From Candidatus Tepidiaquacella proteinivora (GTDB lineage Bacteria > Bacteroidota > Ignavibacteria > Tepidaquicellales > Tepidaquicellaceae), in contig CP054675.1 of NCBI GenBank assembly GCA_013348845.1, positions 1,559,501-1,623,500 of the forward strand: DNA of 64,000 bases, in the 5' to 3' direction. The notes under the pieces were generated by a model, which did no database searches, was not told where the DNA came from, and worked only from the letters and a program-made list of their open reading frames with translations. Below, piece by piece: positions 1 to 9,593 of the stretch; the first letter of the stretch is position 1, and every line of letters begins with the position of its first letter. A program made the position numbers and the translations under genes.

Positions 1-242
1 TATTATTTAGATTAGGTCTTATGAATTATACTTTTTATAATAAAATCTTAAAAGGGCATTTTTATTGTCAACAGTTTGTAATTAAAGTAATCAGGCTGCA
101 ATTGAAAGTAAAATTGAAATTAATTTGTTTTAATACATATGGTCAGTAATAGTTTTTTAAAAATAGAAATTTTTATATAGAATAAATTAGCTGTAAATTT
201 TATATTTCTAAAAATTATTGAATTAAAAAATAAATAAGAGTT

Positions 243-2279
243 ATGAAAAAATTATTCATATTAATTTGCATATTGCTTGTAATCTCAAATTTTGCAATAG
301 CACAATGGGTCTTAACCAATGGATTATACTATGGAAGCAGTATGAGAGGTATGGCTGCAAGTGGTACAAATGTTTATGTTGGTACTTTTTCAGATGGTGC
401 CTATCGCTCAACAAATAATGGTTTAACCTGGCAACAAACTTCTCTTAATAGCGGTTATGTGTACAGCGTTGCTGCTGATGGTAATTATGTTTATGCAGGT
501 ACTTATGGTAGTGGTATATATGTATCAACCAACAGCGGAAATAACTGGACTCAAACACTTGCTGGTAGATATGTAAGAACGATAGTTTTAAGCGGTACAT
601 ATATTTTTAGTGGTACGGACTCTTACGGTGTTTATTTTTCTACAAATAATGGAATGAATTGGACTCAAACTGCCTTGAATAATAGAAATGTGTGGTCATT
701 AGCGGTAAGTGGAGCAACTGTTTATGCTGGTACTACAGATTCAGGCGTTTATCGTTCAACTAATTATGGTGTAAATTGGGTAAGAACTTCACTAAATAGC
801 AGCGCTGTGGTATCACTTGCTATTCATGGTAATACAATTTATGCTGGGACTTATTCTGGATTCTTCCGTTCTGATGATGGAGGAAATAGTTGGGTTCAAA
901 TTACTTCCTTTAGTAGTCAAACAGTTTATGCATTGTTATCTTATAATAATGTGATATATGCTGGTACTTTTTCTTATGGGATATATCTTTCAACTAACAA
1001 CGGAAATAACTGGATTCAAACTGATCTTTCAAGCGGGTGGATAAGAGCTTTCGGAATATCTTCAACTAAGATGTTTTGTGTAGAAAGTAATAATGGAGTA
1101 TGGACATCAACTAATAATGGCTTTAACTGGGCACTATCCAACTTCGGAAATTTTGATGTTAGAAGTATTTCTGGAATTGGAAATAATGTTTTTGCTGGTA
1201 TGGGTTATGCTGCAGGTGTATATTTCTCATCAGATGGTGGTATGAACTGGGCTCAGACAAGTCTGGTAAATAAAACAGTTTACTCTGTATTAGCTCTTGC
1301 AGGATATGGATTCGCCGGAACTTATAATACGGGTTTATATATTACGACAAATAACGGGGTTAACTGGTCTCAAACCAGTTTGAATAATAAAACAGTTTGT
1401 GCCCTTGCATATTATGGTAATACTCTCTATGTTGGTACATGGTACAACGGAATATATTTTTCCACTAATTTTAACTCATTTACTCAAACAACTCTAAATA
1501 ATCAGACGGTATATGGAATTACTAAGTTTAATAATTATCTATTTGCAGGTACAGAAAATAATGGGGTTTATATTTCTCCAGATAATGGAAGTTCATGGAC
1601 ACAGACTTCACTGAATAACAAAACTATCTATTCAATATGTTCAGGCTATGACCGCGTCTATGCTGGGACAGCAGATTCTGGTGTCTATTATACAACGAAT
1701 AATGGAGTTATCTGGATAAAATCTTCACTGAATAATGAAACTGCTCTTTGTCTTTCGACGCTTGTAAATAATGTTTGGGTAGGGACTGCAAATAATGGTG
1801 TGTATTTTTCATCTGATGCGGGTCTTAACTGGCAACAAAAAAATGAAGGTATGAGCATTCCGTATGTATTTGGATTATATTACAATACATCAGATAACTA
1901 TATACTTGCAGCCGGTGCCGGCTCAAAGATATGGAGACGACCGCTAAGCGATTTTAATCTATCCACACATATATCAACAGAACCAATAGTCCCAAATAGG
2001 TTTTTTGTATATCAAAATTATCCTAATCCTTTTAATTCTTCTACCGTTATTAAGTTTGATATTAAAAAGTCAGGGATAGTAAGTGTTAAGATTCTTGATA
2101 TTACAGGAAAAGTAATAGAAACGCTGTTATCAGCAAATTTAATGGCGGGAACATATCAATTACAATGGGATGGAAGTAATTATGCAAGTGGTGTGTATTT
2201 TTACAAGATTGAGGTAGCAGATACTGAGGGTACAGGACTGGTTTTTGTTGAGACAAGAAAGATGATACTTGTGAGGTGA
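243..2279 (+). CDS. Secreted beta-propeller repeat protein with FlgD-like/T9SS sorting domain
   Basis: The 678-residue product starts with a signal peptide of about 20 residues ending at IAQ. Residues ~22-570 are about 13-14 copies of a ~42-residue repeat of the form VYAGT..GVY.STNNG.NW.QT.LNN, the Asp-box/BNR-like blade of sialidase- or Ycf48-type propellers. The C-terminus (~593-678) contains YQNYPNPFN and ends in ASGVYFYKIEV, the FlgD-like domain used as an outer-membrane/T9SS export signal in Bacteroidota and Ignavibacteria. The protein is therefore probably exported and cell-surface or secreted. Its substrate is unknown and no catalytic residues are apparent. It stands alone, with AT-rich spacers on both sides. 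Confidence 0.8.
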   Translation: MKKLFILICILLVISNFAIAQWVLTNGLYYGSSMRGMAASGTNVYVGTFSDGAYRSTNNGLTWQQTSLNSGYVYSVAADGNYVYAGTYGSGIYVSTNSGNNWTQTLAGRYVRTIVLSGTYIFSGTDSYGVYFSTNNGMNWTQTALNNRNVWSLAVSGATVYAGTTDSGVYRSTNYGVNWVRTSLNSSAVVSLAIHGNTIYAGTYSGFFRSDDGGNSWVQITSFSSQTVYALLSYNNVIYAGTFSYGIYLSTNNGNNWIQTDLSSGWIRAFGISSTKMFCVESNNGVWTSTNNGFNWALSNFGNFDVRSISGIGNNVFAGMGYAAGVYFSSDGGMNWAQTSLVNKTVYSVLALAGYGFAGTYNTGLYITTNNGVNWSQTSLNNKTVCALAYYGNTLYVGTWYNGIYFSTNFNSFTQTTLNNQTVYGITKFNNYLFAGTENNGVYISPDNGSSWTQTSLNNKTIYSICSGYDRVYAGTADSGVYYTTNNGVIWIKSSLNNETALCLSTLVNNVWVGTANNGVYFSSDAGLNWQQKNEGMSIPYVFGLYYNTSDNYILAAGAGSKIWRRPLSDFNLSTHISTEPIVPNRFFVYQNYPNPFNSSTVIKFDIKKSGIVSVKILDITGKVIETLLSANLMAGTYQLQWDGSNYASGVYFYKIEVADTEGTGLVFVETRKMILVR

Positions 2280-2659
2280 GATAAAAAGAAAATAAAAATG
2301 ATCATTTTGTTTAAGGAGAGTAATAGAATATCTTAAAATAATGGAATTTTACTTTTCGATGTAAAACAGTTTCAACTTGATATAATGAAAAGTGAATAGT
2401 TAAAGTTTAATTATATTTTAAAAAATATGGTTATTACATAGAAGCAGATGATATTAAAATAAATTTGTTTTAAAAAAATTTAGTAAGGAGATAAGATATT
2501 ATTTAAAAATAAAGATTTAAAAGTAACTTTTAGGGGTATTGAAAGTTTTGAAATATTTCTCTTCAGTTTTAATTAATGTGGAATTTTAGAAAATAAATTA
2601 TTAATTAAATGACTTTATAAGAAAATAATTTAGTTATATCTTAATAAAAAAGTTTTATA
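2280..2659. other. AT-rich intergenic region without visible gene
   Basis: This 380-base spacer lies between the propeller gene and ptsI. I see no open frame with protein-like composition, no RNA-gene signature and no strong hairpin. It presumably holds the ptsI promoter, but I cannot place one with confidence. Confidence 0.5.
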
Positions 2660-4408
2660 TTGCCGAAAGAAAGGATATATAAAGGAATACCTGCTTCTCA
2701 AGGAATTTCAATAGGGGAAGCCTATTTATATACAAAAAAGCAAATAATAATAAACACAGCATCAATCACAGAAGAGGATGTTCCGAGAGAAATAGAAGAA
2801 TTTAAAAAAGCAATAGAACTATCCCAAAAAGAATTAAGAAAGATATATAATATAGCAATAGAACGCATAGGAGAAAAAAACTCAAAAATATTCGAAGCGC
2901 AACTTGAAATATTAAACGATAAAATATTCATTGAAAAAATAATAAAGAGAATAAGTGAGGAAAAACGTTCAGCAAGCTATATTTTCGATGATGAGATAAA
3001 TAATCTTGGTTCAATATTACTTTCCTCTGAAAATGATTACATACGAGAAAGGTTTGAGGACATAAATGATGTTAGAAATCGAGTTGTAAGAAATATGAGT
3101 CGTGAAAAATTAATATCTAAAATAACAGAAAATTCAATAATCGTCGCGCATGAATTAACCCCGGGTGATACAATTCTTTTTAGTCGTAGAAAGGCACAAG
3201 GGTATATAACTGATACAGGAGGTATAAACTCACATGCAGCAATTATATCAAGAGCATTAAATATTCCAGCTGTTGTAGGAGTTAAAATAATATCTCAAGA
3301 TGTAAAACCCAAAGAGATACTGATAGTTGATGGAAGTGAAGGAGTGGTAATTGCAAATCCAAATAAGGATACATTAGAAAGATATGAAGAGAAATTAAGA
3401 AAATTCAGAGAACAGGAAGAAAAACTGTATGGTCTTATCGGTTTACCAAGTATAACTCTTGATGGAAAAACAATTGACCTTGCCGTAAATATAAATCTTG
3501 AAGATGAAATGAATTTTGTAAAAAATTGTAAGGAGTGTGGTATAGGGCTTTTTAGAACGGAACATATGTTTATTGAGCAGGGAGAATTTCCATCGGAAGG
3601 CGAGCAAATTGAAGAATACTCATATATTGCAGAAGCAACTTATCCAAAAACAGTAACAATAAGAACTTACGATATAGGGGGAGACAAATTACTTCCAAGT
3701 TCAGAGAAGGAACCAAATCCTTATCTTGGGTGGAGAGGAATAAGATTATGTTTGGATAGAATAGAGATTTTCAAGGAACAGTTAAGAGCAATTCTTAAAT
3801 CCTCCAAACTAAAGAACATTAAAATAATGCTACCAATGGTTTCTTCACTTGAAGAAGTTAGGTGTTCAAAGAAAATATTTGAGGAAGTGAAAACTGAACT
3901 TGATAATGATCCACAGTATAAAGATATTTATGATAAAAATATTCCATTTGGAATAATGATTGAAGTCCCTTCAGCGGTAATATTGGCAGATGAACTTGCA
4001 AAAGAAGTGGATTTTTTTAGTATTGGGACAAATGATTTAATTCAATATATACTTGCAGTAGATAGGGGAAATGTATTAGTCGCTGATTTGTATCAGGAGT
4101 TTCACCCAGCTGTAATTCGAACATTGAAAAATGTAGTCGATGCAGCCCACAAAAATAATATAAAGGTAAGTATTTGTGGGGAAATGGCTTCAAAACCACT
4201 TGCAGCAATTGTACTTATTGGTTTAGGATTAGATGAGTTAAGTGTTTTACCATCTGTTTATACAGAAATAAAGCAAATTATTCGTTCCTGTTCACATACA
4301 GATACAAAAAATCTAATAAATTCAATTCTAAATTATTCAACTGAAGAAGAAATAAGGAATGCAGTTAAAAATTTCTATGAAGTTGAAATAAAACCTTATA
4401 TAAATTAG
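2660..4408 (+). CDS. ptsI: Phosphoenolpyruvate-protein phosphotransferase (PTS enzyme I)
   Basis: This is a full-length EI of 582 residues that transfers phosphate from PEP to HPr in the cytoplasm. The order is an N-terminal HPr-binding domain, a swivelling domain with the phosphorylated histidine in GGINSHAAIISRA (His ~192), then the PEP-binding TIM barrel with GLFRTEHMF, SIGTNDLIQYILAVDR and the active-site cysteine in VSICGEMA. The start is TTG, chosen because it begins the conserved KGIPASQGISIG segment and no ATG precedes it. No HPr or sugar-specific EII gene is in the window, so it may serve a regulatory PTS or one encoded elsewhere. A PGI/PMI gene follows 15 bases downstream. Confidence 0.93.
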   Translation: MPKERIYKGIPASQGISIGEAYLYTKKQIIINTASITEEDVPREIEEFKKAIELSQKELRKIYNIAIERIGEKNSKIFEAQLEILNDKIFIEKIIKRISEEKRSASYIFDDEINNLGSILLSSENDYIRERFEDINDVRNRVVRNMSREKLISKITENSIIVAHELTPGDTILFSRRKAQGYITDTGGINSHAAIISRALNIPAVVGVKIISQDVKPKEILIVDGSEGVVIANPNKDTLERYEEKLRKFREQEEKLYGLIGLPSITLDGKTIDLAVNINLEDEMNFVKNCKECGIGLFRTEHMFIEQGEFPSEGEQIEEYSYIAEATYPKTVTIRTYDIGGDKLLPSSEKEPNPYLGWRGIRLCLDRIEIFKEQLRAILKSSKLKNIKIMLPMVSSLEEVRCSKKIFEEVKTELDNDPQYKDIYDKNIPFGIMIEVPSAVILADELAKEVDFFSIGTNDLIQYILAVDRGNVLVADLYQEFHPAVIRTLKNVVDAAHKNNIKVSICGEMASKPLAAIVLIGLGLDELSVLPSVYTEIKQIIRSCSHTDTKNLINSILNYSTEEEIRNAVKNFYEVEIKPYIN

Positions 4409-4423
4409 TATAAAAAATTTAAC

Positions 4424-5527
4424 ATGAATAAGATAACACAAAAAATTATCTGCGATGTAGATAGAGGAAATATGTTCGCTGTATTAAAAAATTTTCACTT
4501 ACAAATTAAAGATTCCGTTTCTCTGGCGGAAAGTGTTGATTTTCAAAAAAATTTTTCTATTTCAAATATTATTGTAAATGGGCTGGGGGGTTCTGCTATT
4601 GGCGGAGACCTTGTAAGAAGTTATTTACATTACAAATTGAAAATACCTTTTTTCATCAACAGAAATTATTTTCTCCCTGCTTATGCAAATAAAAGCACTC
4701 TTTCTATAATATCAAGTTATTCAGGAAACACAGAGGAGACAATATCAGCATATAAAGAGTCATTGAAGAAAAGATGTAAGATTTTGGCTATTAGCAGTGG
4801 AGGTGAGGTAGAAAAAATTGCAAAGAAAAATGGTAATTTGTTTATTAAAATACCTGGCGGATATCAACCAAGATGTGCATTGGGATATTCATTTTTTACA
4901 TTGTATATTTCACTATTTAAACTTGGACTAATAAAAGTATCCAGAAAAAATTTCTATAAAGAAATATTTAGTGTAATTAGTAATATTGAAAGATTTTCCA
5001 GGATTTTTTCAAACTATGAATCAAAGAAGAATATAACAATAAATATTGCTTCAATTATAAAGGATAAACTTGTTATTATTTATTCTTCCAACGACTTACT
5101 TGATGTAGTTAATCTAAGATGGCGTGGGCAAATTTCTGAAAATGCTAAACAACTCGCTTATGGCAATTTATACCCTGAAATGAATCACAATGAACTTGTC
5201 GGATGGTGGAATTCAAATGAAACGGGTATTAAAAAGAAAAATTTAAATTCTGACAGAAGGTCTTTTTTAAATGAAATCGTTGTCATATTTTTGAAAGATG
5301 ATGAAGATTATGAAAGAATAAAAATAAGAATGGATATTACCTCTGAATTGTATAGAAAACTTGCAAGTAATGTTATTGATATTAAAGGAAAAGGAAATAA
5401 TAAATTGGAAAGAATATTTAATTTAGTATATACAGGCGATTGGATTAGTTATTATTTAGCAATTTTGAGAAAAATAGATCCCACCCCTGTAGATGCAATT
5501 ACTTATCTGAAGTCAAAATTAAAATGA
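4424..5527 (+). CDS. Bifunctional phosphoglucose/phosphomannose isomerase
   Basis: A 367-residue SIS-fold sugar isomerase interconverting glucose-6-P or mannose-6-P with fructose-6-P. The first SIS domain shows the phosphosugar loop GLGGSAIGGDL (~residue 54) and SSYSGNTEETISAY. The later GYQPRCALGYSFF and YPEMNHNELVGWW carry the catalytic Glu/His of the PGI/PMI family, distinguishing it from classical Pgi (~550 aa). It follows ptsI after 15 bases and precedes nuoH by 7 bases, so co-transcription is likely although the functions differ. Confidence 0.9.
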   Translation: MNKITQKIICDVDRGNMFAVLKNFHLQIKDSVSLAESVDFQKNFSISNIIVNGLGGSAIGGDLVRSYLHYKLKIPFFINRNYFLPAYANKSTLSIISSYSGNTEETISAYKESLKKRCKILAISSGGEVEKIAKKNGNLFIKIPGGYQPRCALGYSFFTLYISLFKLGLIKVSRKNFYKEIFSVISNIERFSRIFSNYESKKNITINIASIIKDKLVIIYSSNDLLDVVNLRWRGQISENAKQLAYGNLYPEMNHNELVGWWNSNETGIKKKNLNSDRRSFLNEIVVIFLKDDEDYERIKIRMDITSELYRKLASNVIDIKGKGNNKLERIFNLVYTGDWISYYLAILRKIDPTPVDAITYLKSKLK

Positions 5528-5534
5528 TGATTTT

Positions 5535-6560
5535 ATGACCATCTCAGATATAATAATTATTTTTCTGAAAATATTAATAGTACACTTAGCTCTATTAACT
5601 GCTGTAGCATATACAGTTTATCTTGAAAGGAGAGTATCAGCTTTTATTCAAGACCGGATCGGACCAAATAGAGTCGGACCCGCAGGTTTATTACAGCCAA
5701 TAGTAGATGCGGTAAAATTATTAATGAAAGAAGATATTGTACCCGAAAAAGCAAATAAGTTTATTCATGCACTTGCTCCTGCTATTTCAATGACAGTAGC
5801 ACTATCAACAATTGCTGTTATTCCATTTGGTGAAAAAATTGTAATATTAGGAAAAGAAATTAAACTTCAAATAGCCTCTGTTAATATTGGAATATTATAT
5901 ATTCTTGCATTAGTTTCACTTGGAGTATATGGTATAACATTAAGCGGATGGTCATCAAATAATAAATACTCTTTACTTGGTGGTCTTAGGTCATCCGCTC
6001 AAATGATTAGCTATGAATTATCAATGGGGTTAGCGATACTTGGTGTAATATTAATTAACGGTTCTTTTCAATTAGATACAATAGTTCAAAATCAATACGG
6101 ATGGAGATGGAACGTTATTCTGCAACCAGTAGGGTTCATAATTTTCTTAATTGCAGCATTCGCTGAGACTAATAGGACTCCGTTTGATTTACCAGAAGCG
6201 GAACAGGAACTTGTGGGTGGATATCACACTGAATATTCAAGTATGAAGTTCGCCTTATTTTTTTTAGCAGAATACGCAAATGTTATCGTTTCCTCCTGTG
6301 TTATAGTTACTCTTTATCTTGGTGGGTATCAATTTCCATATTTACAAACCTTTGGGTTATCACAAAATTGGGTGAGTTTAATTCAAATATTTACATTTTG
6401 CATAAAAGTTTTTATAATGGTATTTTTCTTTATATGGATTCGGTGGACAATTCCAAGATTCCGATATGATCAGCTAATGACACTTGGCTGGAAGGTTATG
6501 TTACCAATCGCTGCTTTAAATCTTGTCGTAACTGCAATAATAATTATTTTTCTAAAATAA
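5535..6560 (+). CDS. nuoH: NADH-quinone oxidoreductase subunit H
   Basis: A 341-residue integral membrane subunit of complex I that forms part of the quinone-binding cavity at the membrane/peripheral arm junction. Diagnostic motifs are YLERRVSAFIQDRIGPNRVGP near the N-terminus (ERR..A..Q.R.GPNRVGP) and AETNRTPFDLPEAEQELV followed by GYHTEYSSMKFALFF, which hold conserved acidic residues of the quinone site. Eight or so hydrophobic helices are visible. It is an orphan: nuoG and nuoI, its usual neighbours, are absent here, so the rest of complex I must be encoded elsewhere. Confidence 0.95.
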   Translation: MTISDIIIIFLKILIVHLALLTAVAYTVYLERRVSAFIQDRIGPNRVGPAGLLQPIVDAVKLLMKEDIVPEKANKFIHALAPAISMTVALSTIAVIPFGEKIVILGKEIKLQIASVNIGILYILALVSLGVYGITLSGWSSNNKYSLLGGLRSSAQMISYELSMGLAILGVILINGSFQLDTIVQNQYGWRWNVILQPVGFIIFLIAAFAETNRTPFDLPEAEQELVGGYHTEYSSMKFALFFLAEYANVIVSSCVIVTLYLGGYQFPYLQTFGLSQNWVSLIQIFTFCIKVFIMVFFFIWIRWTIPRFRYDQLMTLGWKVMLPIAALNLVVTAIIIIFLK

Positions 6561-6574
6561 AAATTAATATCGCC

Positions 6575-7084
6575 ATGAATAAGAAAAGTATTTTTATCTT
6601 AACAATCGTTTTAATTTGTGTTTTATTTCAGAGAACTTCTTTTTCACAAACTTATACTGACTTTACTTTACCTGACCTTAACAATAATGACGTAACATTA
6701 AGCACTTTTATTGATAGAGGACCTGTAATGATAAGTTTCTGGGCAACATGGTGTTCCCCTTGTAAGGAAGAGTTAAAAAAAATGCAAACTATTTATGAGA
6801 AATATAAAGAATATGGTTTTGAGTATCTTGCAATAAACCTTGATAATCAAAAATCTATTGCAAAAGTCAAATCATATATTACTTCACAAGGCTATACTTT
6901 TAAAGTATTACTTGATTTTGAAAAGAAAGTAGTCGAAGCATATGGTGGAAAAGAAGATGAAATTCCATATTCAGTCTTAATTGGAAAAGATAAAACAATA
7001 TTAAATACTCATCTTGGATTCAAGAGTGGAGATGAGATAAAGATTGAGAAAGAAATCAGAACTGCTCTCGGTTTAGAAAAATAA
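6575..7084 (+). CDS. TlpA-like periplasmic thiol-disulfide oxidoreductase
   Basis: A 169-residue thioredoxin-fold protein with an N-terminal signal sequence ending near SFSQ. The redox motif is WATWCSPCKEE (CxxC around residues 56-59), typical of TlpA/ResA proteins that reduce periplasmic disulfides. The cis-Pro region reads DEIPYSVLIG. It is followed 34 bases later by an outer-membrane protein gene, and the downstream lipoprotein also has a CxxC motif, suggesting an envelope-redox cluster. Confidence 0.88.
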   Translation: MNKKSIFILTIVLICVLFQRTSFSQTYTDFTLPDLNNNDVTLSTFIDRGPVMISFWATWCSPCKEELKKMQTIYEKYKEYGFEYLAINLDNQKSIAKVKSYITSQGYTFKVLLDFEKKVVEAYGGKEDEIPYSVLIGKDKTILNTHLGFKSGDEIKIEKEIRTALGLEK

Positions 7085-7118
7085 ATTGTATAAAATTAAT
7101 AAATCAATAATCAAGAAG

Positions 7119-8759
7119 ATGAAGAAATTATTTATTGCGATTTTTTTAATTTTTATATGTTCAGGGATATCATTTTCCCAAATAAAGCTTAATGTTAAAG
7201 CTTCATTGACAAACACTTTTAGATATGGAAATGGTACTCAAATAATAAATGCAAAGGATAGTGCAAAAGAATATTTTGAAAATCTTTCTGATGCAAGGCT
7301 AACTGTAAATGATATTATTTTCGGAATGCGATATGAAATTAGTGACCCAATAGAATGGGGCAGAGATTTTAAAGGAATTAGAAAAAGATATGTCGAATAT
7401 AAAGGTAGTGATGTTGTTTCTTTACGGGCAGGAGACTTTTACGATGTTATTGGAAGAGGACTAACTCTAAATGTATTTGAACAAAGGTTACTGGGATATG
7501 ATACAGGAATTGACGGTGTTAGAATTTTTTATAATAATACATTTGGTAAAACGCATCCTATAAAACTTAAAGCTGGAATTCTTGGGGGAAATATTGAATA
7601 CAGTGATTTTTTAAATCCAAACCGAATTGAAACCTATAAAATAAGAGACTTCAACTTAGAAATATCACCTTTTAAGTTTCTTACGATAGGAGGAAATTAT
7701 GTTTATGCTAAAGGTTCAATTCCATCAGGAAACATCATAACAAACATCACAGCAGATATTCCAGAAGTTTTTGCAAGTTTTAATTTAAAAGGATTACAAA
7801 TATTTACTTCTTATGCTCACAAACATACAATTACAGATCCCAATCAACAATATCCAATATCACTATCAACAAATGGCGATGCTTTTTATTCTTCTATATC
7901 TTATTCCATGTCAGGTTTTGGGGTAACATTGGAATATAAAAACTACAGATTTGATTTAACTGCTCCAAACAACAGAAGTTCTGAGAGGCCAACAAAAATG
8001 TTACCATTTCAAAATCCACCAACAGCAGTAAAAGAACATACTTCAACTTTAGTCTCCAGAAATCCAAAAGTTGTTGACTTTAATGATGAGGTTGGAGCTC
8101 AATTAGAGTTGAATATAGTTCCAAATGATAAATTATCTTTTTTAATTAATACTTCTGTTGCATCAAGGCATTATAAATATGAATATATTTTTTCAAGTGG
8201 AATTTATAAAAGAATTGAGAGAAGTTTTGATTTAATTCCCGCCTTTGAGGATGAATATGACCCTTTTTGGGAAGTTTATGTTGAATCAGAATATTATGCG
8301 ACAGACAAAATTTATACAAAACTTGCTTTATCAAAGCAGAACTTTGTTACTTTTACTTATCCAAAATCAGTAGAAAAAATATTTGCAACTACAATACCTT
8401 TTGAATTTAAGTATTCATTAAAGGAAGATTTGATTTTAAAATTATTATTTGAACAACAATGGGTGCATAATTCAATTCGTATTCATGATAAAAATTTTAC
8501 AAATCAATTAATCGCTATTGGGTTTATAAAATCTCCCGAATTAACATTTACTATAAGTGCTGAATATACAAGTGATAAAGAGGATCCCTCTGGAAAAAGA
8601 AACTGGTTTAAAGGAGAATTGACATATAACATTACTTCATCAAATTTAGTTACCATATCGTATGGTAGGGAAAGAGGCGGATTAACTTGCGCAAGCGGAA
8701 TATGCAGATATGTATTCCCCTTTGATGGTTTCAGGATTTTAATTCAAACAAAATTTTAA
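7119..8759 (+). CDS. Outer-membrane beta-barrel protein (DUF6029-like)
   Basis: The frame is open from TTG at 7086, but I prefer ATG 7119 because MKKLFIAIFLIFICSG followed by SFSQ is a canonical signal peptide. The ~546-residue mature region is rich in alternating beta strands with aromatic girdles and ends in an aromatic C-terminal residue (FRILIQTKF), the signature of a Bam-inserted barrel. RAGDFYDVIGRGLTLN resembles the DUF6029 family of Bacteroidota outer-membrane proteins. The function is unknown. It lies between a TlpA-like protein and an Omp28-like lipoprotein, which suggests a shared export or surface role. Confidence 0.72.
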   Translation: MKKLFIAIFLIFICSGISFSQIKLNVKASLTNTFRYGNGTQIINAKDSAKEYFENLSDARLTVNDIIFGMRYEISDPIEWGRDFKGIRKRYVEYKGSDVVSLRAGDFYDVIGRGLTLNVFEQRLLGYDTGIDGVRIFYNNTFGKTHPIKLKAGILGGNIEYSDFLNPNRIETYKIRDFNLEISPFKFLTIGGNYVYAKGSIPSGNIITNITADIPEVFASFNLKGLQIFTSYAHKHTITDPNQQYPISLSTNGDAFYSSISYSMSGFGVTLEYKNYRFDLTAPNNRSSERPTKMLPFQNPPTAVKEHTSTLVSRNPKVVDFNDEVGAQLELNIVPNDKLSFLINTSVASRHYKYEYIFSSGIYKRIERSFDLIPAFEDEYDPFWEVYVESEYYATDKIYTKLALSKQNFVTFTYPKSVEKIFATTIPFEFKYSLKEDLILKLLFEQQWVHNSIRIHDKNFTNQLIAIGFIKSPELTFTISAEYTSDKEDPSGKRNWFKGELTYNITSSNLVTISYGRERGGLTCASGICRYVFPFDGFRILIQTKF

Positions 8760-8779
8760 ATTAATAAATAATTCTTCAT

Positions 8780-9580
8780 ATGTATAATAAAATAATAAAA
8801 TTTGGAATCTATCTAACTATAATAATTATTTCTTTATTATTAATTTCGTGTGAAAGTAATGATGGTCTAATTCCAAAAGGGACAGGGGATTTGAAGTCAA
8901 ATAGTAAAACCCTTATAGAATTCTTCACAAATACAAGCTGCACTGGTTGCCCTATTGTAGGACATTATTTAGATAGAATTAATAATCTTGAAGGAGTTAC
9001 AATTAATGATACTAACGTTATTATCATAAGAGTACATACTTCACTATTTCCGAATGATCCGTTTCACAATTTTAATACTATTGACAATCTTGCAAGACAA
9101 ACCTATTACGGAGCAGGTACATTTAATCCAATAGGTTTTGCTAATGGAAGTATGTTACCAGTACCTTTTGACGAAAATGGTTGGACAACACAAATCAATA
9201 TGAAGTTAAACCAGAAAAGCAATTTTGGTTTAAATCTTATAAATACACTGGATACCATAACAAGAAATGGAACTCTTTCAATACAGATTGGACAATTTTC
9301 TGGGCAACCTATAAATGATTTGGTTTTACACATTGCTCTTACAGAGGGCGATTTGTACTATAACGCACCAAATGGAGAAACACATTTTTTTAATATATTA
9401 AGAGATTTAATCACTCCTTGCAGCGGAGAAAGTATTTCTGTTATTCCCGGTCAATCAACTATTATTAACAAAGAATATACCATAGATAATAGAGTAGTAA
9501 TAAGAAATTGTGAAATTATAGTTTTTGTTCAATGCTCTTCAACCAAACAGGTATTAGTTGTAGATAAAATTGTTTTATAA
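8780..9580 (+). CDS. Omp28-related lipoprotein with thioredoxin-like CxxC
   Basis: A 266-residue protein with a lipobox (LLLISC, Cys ~24), hence an envelope lipoprotein. The motif EFFTNTSCTGCPIVGHYLDRI is the thioredoxin-like CxxC segment of the Omp28 family found in Bacteroidota. The remainder is a beta-rich domain. It follows the barrel gene by 20 bases and overlaps or closely abuts the next gene, consistent with an operon 6575-11747. Confidence 0.75.
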   Translation: MYNKIIKFGIYLTIIIISLLLISCESNDGLIPKGTGDLKSNSKTLIEFFTNTSCTGCPIVGHYLDRINNLEGVTINDTNVIIIRVHTSLFPNDPFHNFNTIDNLARQTYYGAGTFNPIGFANGSMLPVPFDENGWTTQINMKLNQKSNFGLNLINTLDTITRNGTLSIQIGQFSGQPINDLVLHIALTEGDLYYNAPNGETHFFNILRDLITPCSGESISVIPGQSTIINKEYTIDNRVVIRNCEIIVFVQCSSTKQVLVVDKIVL

Positions 9581-9593
9581 AAATAAATGCATT

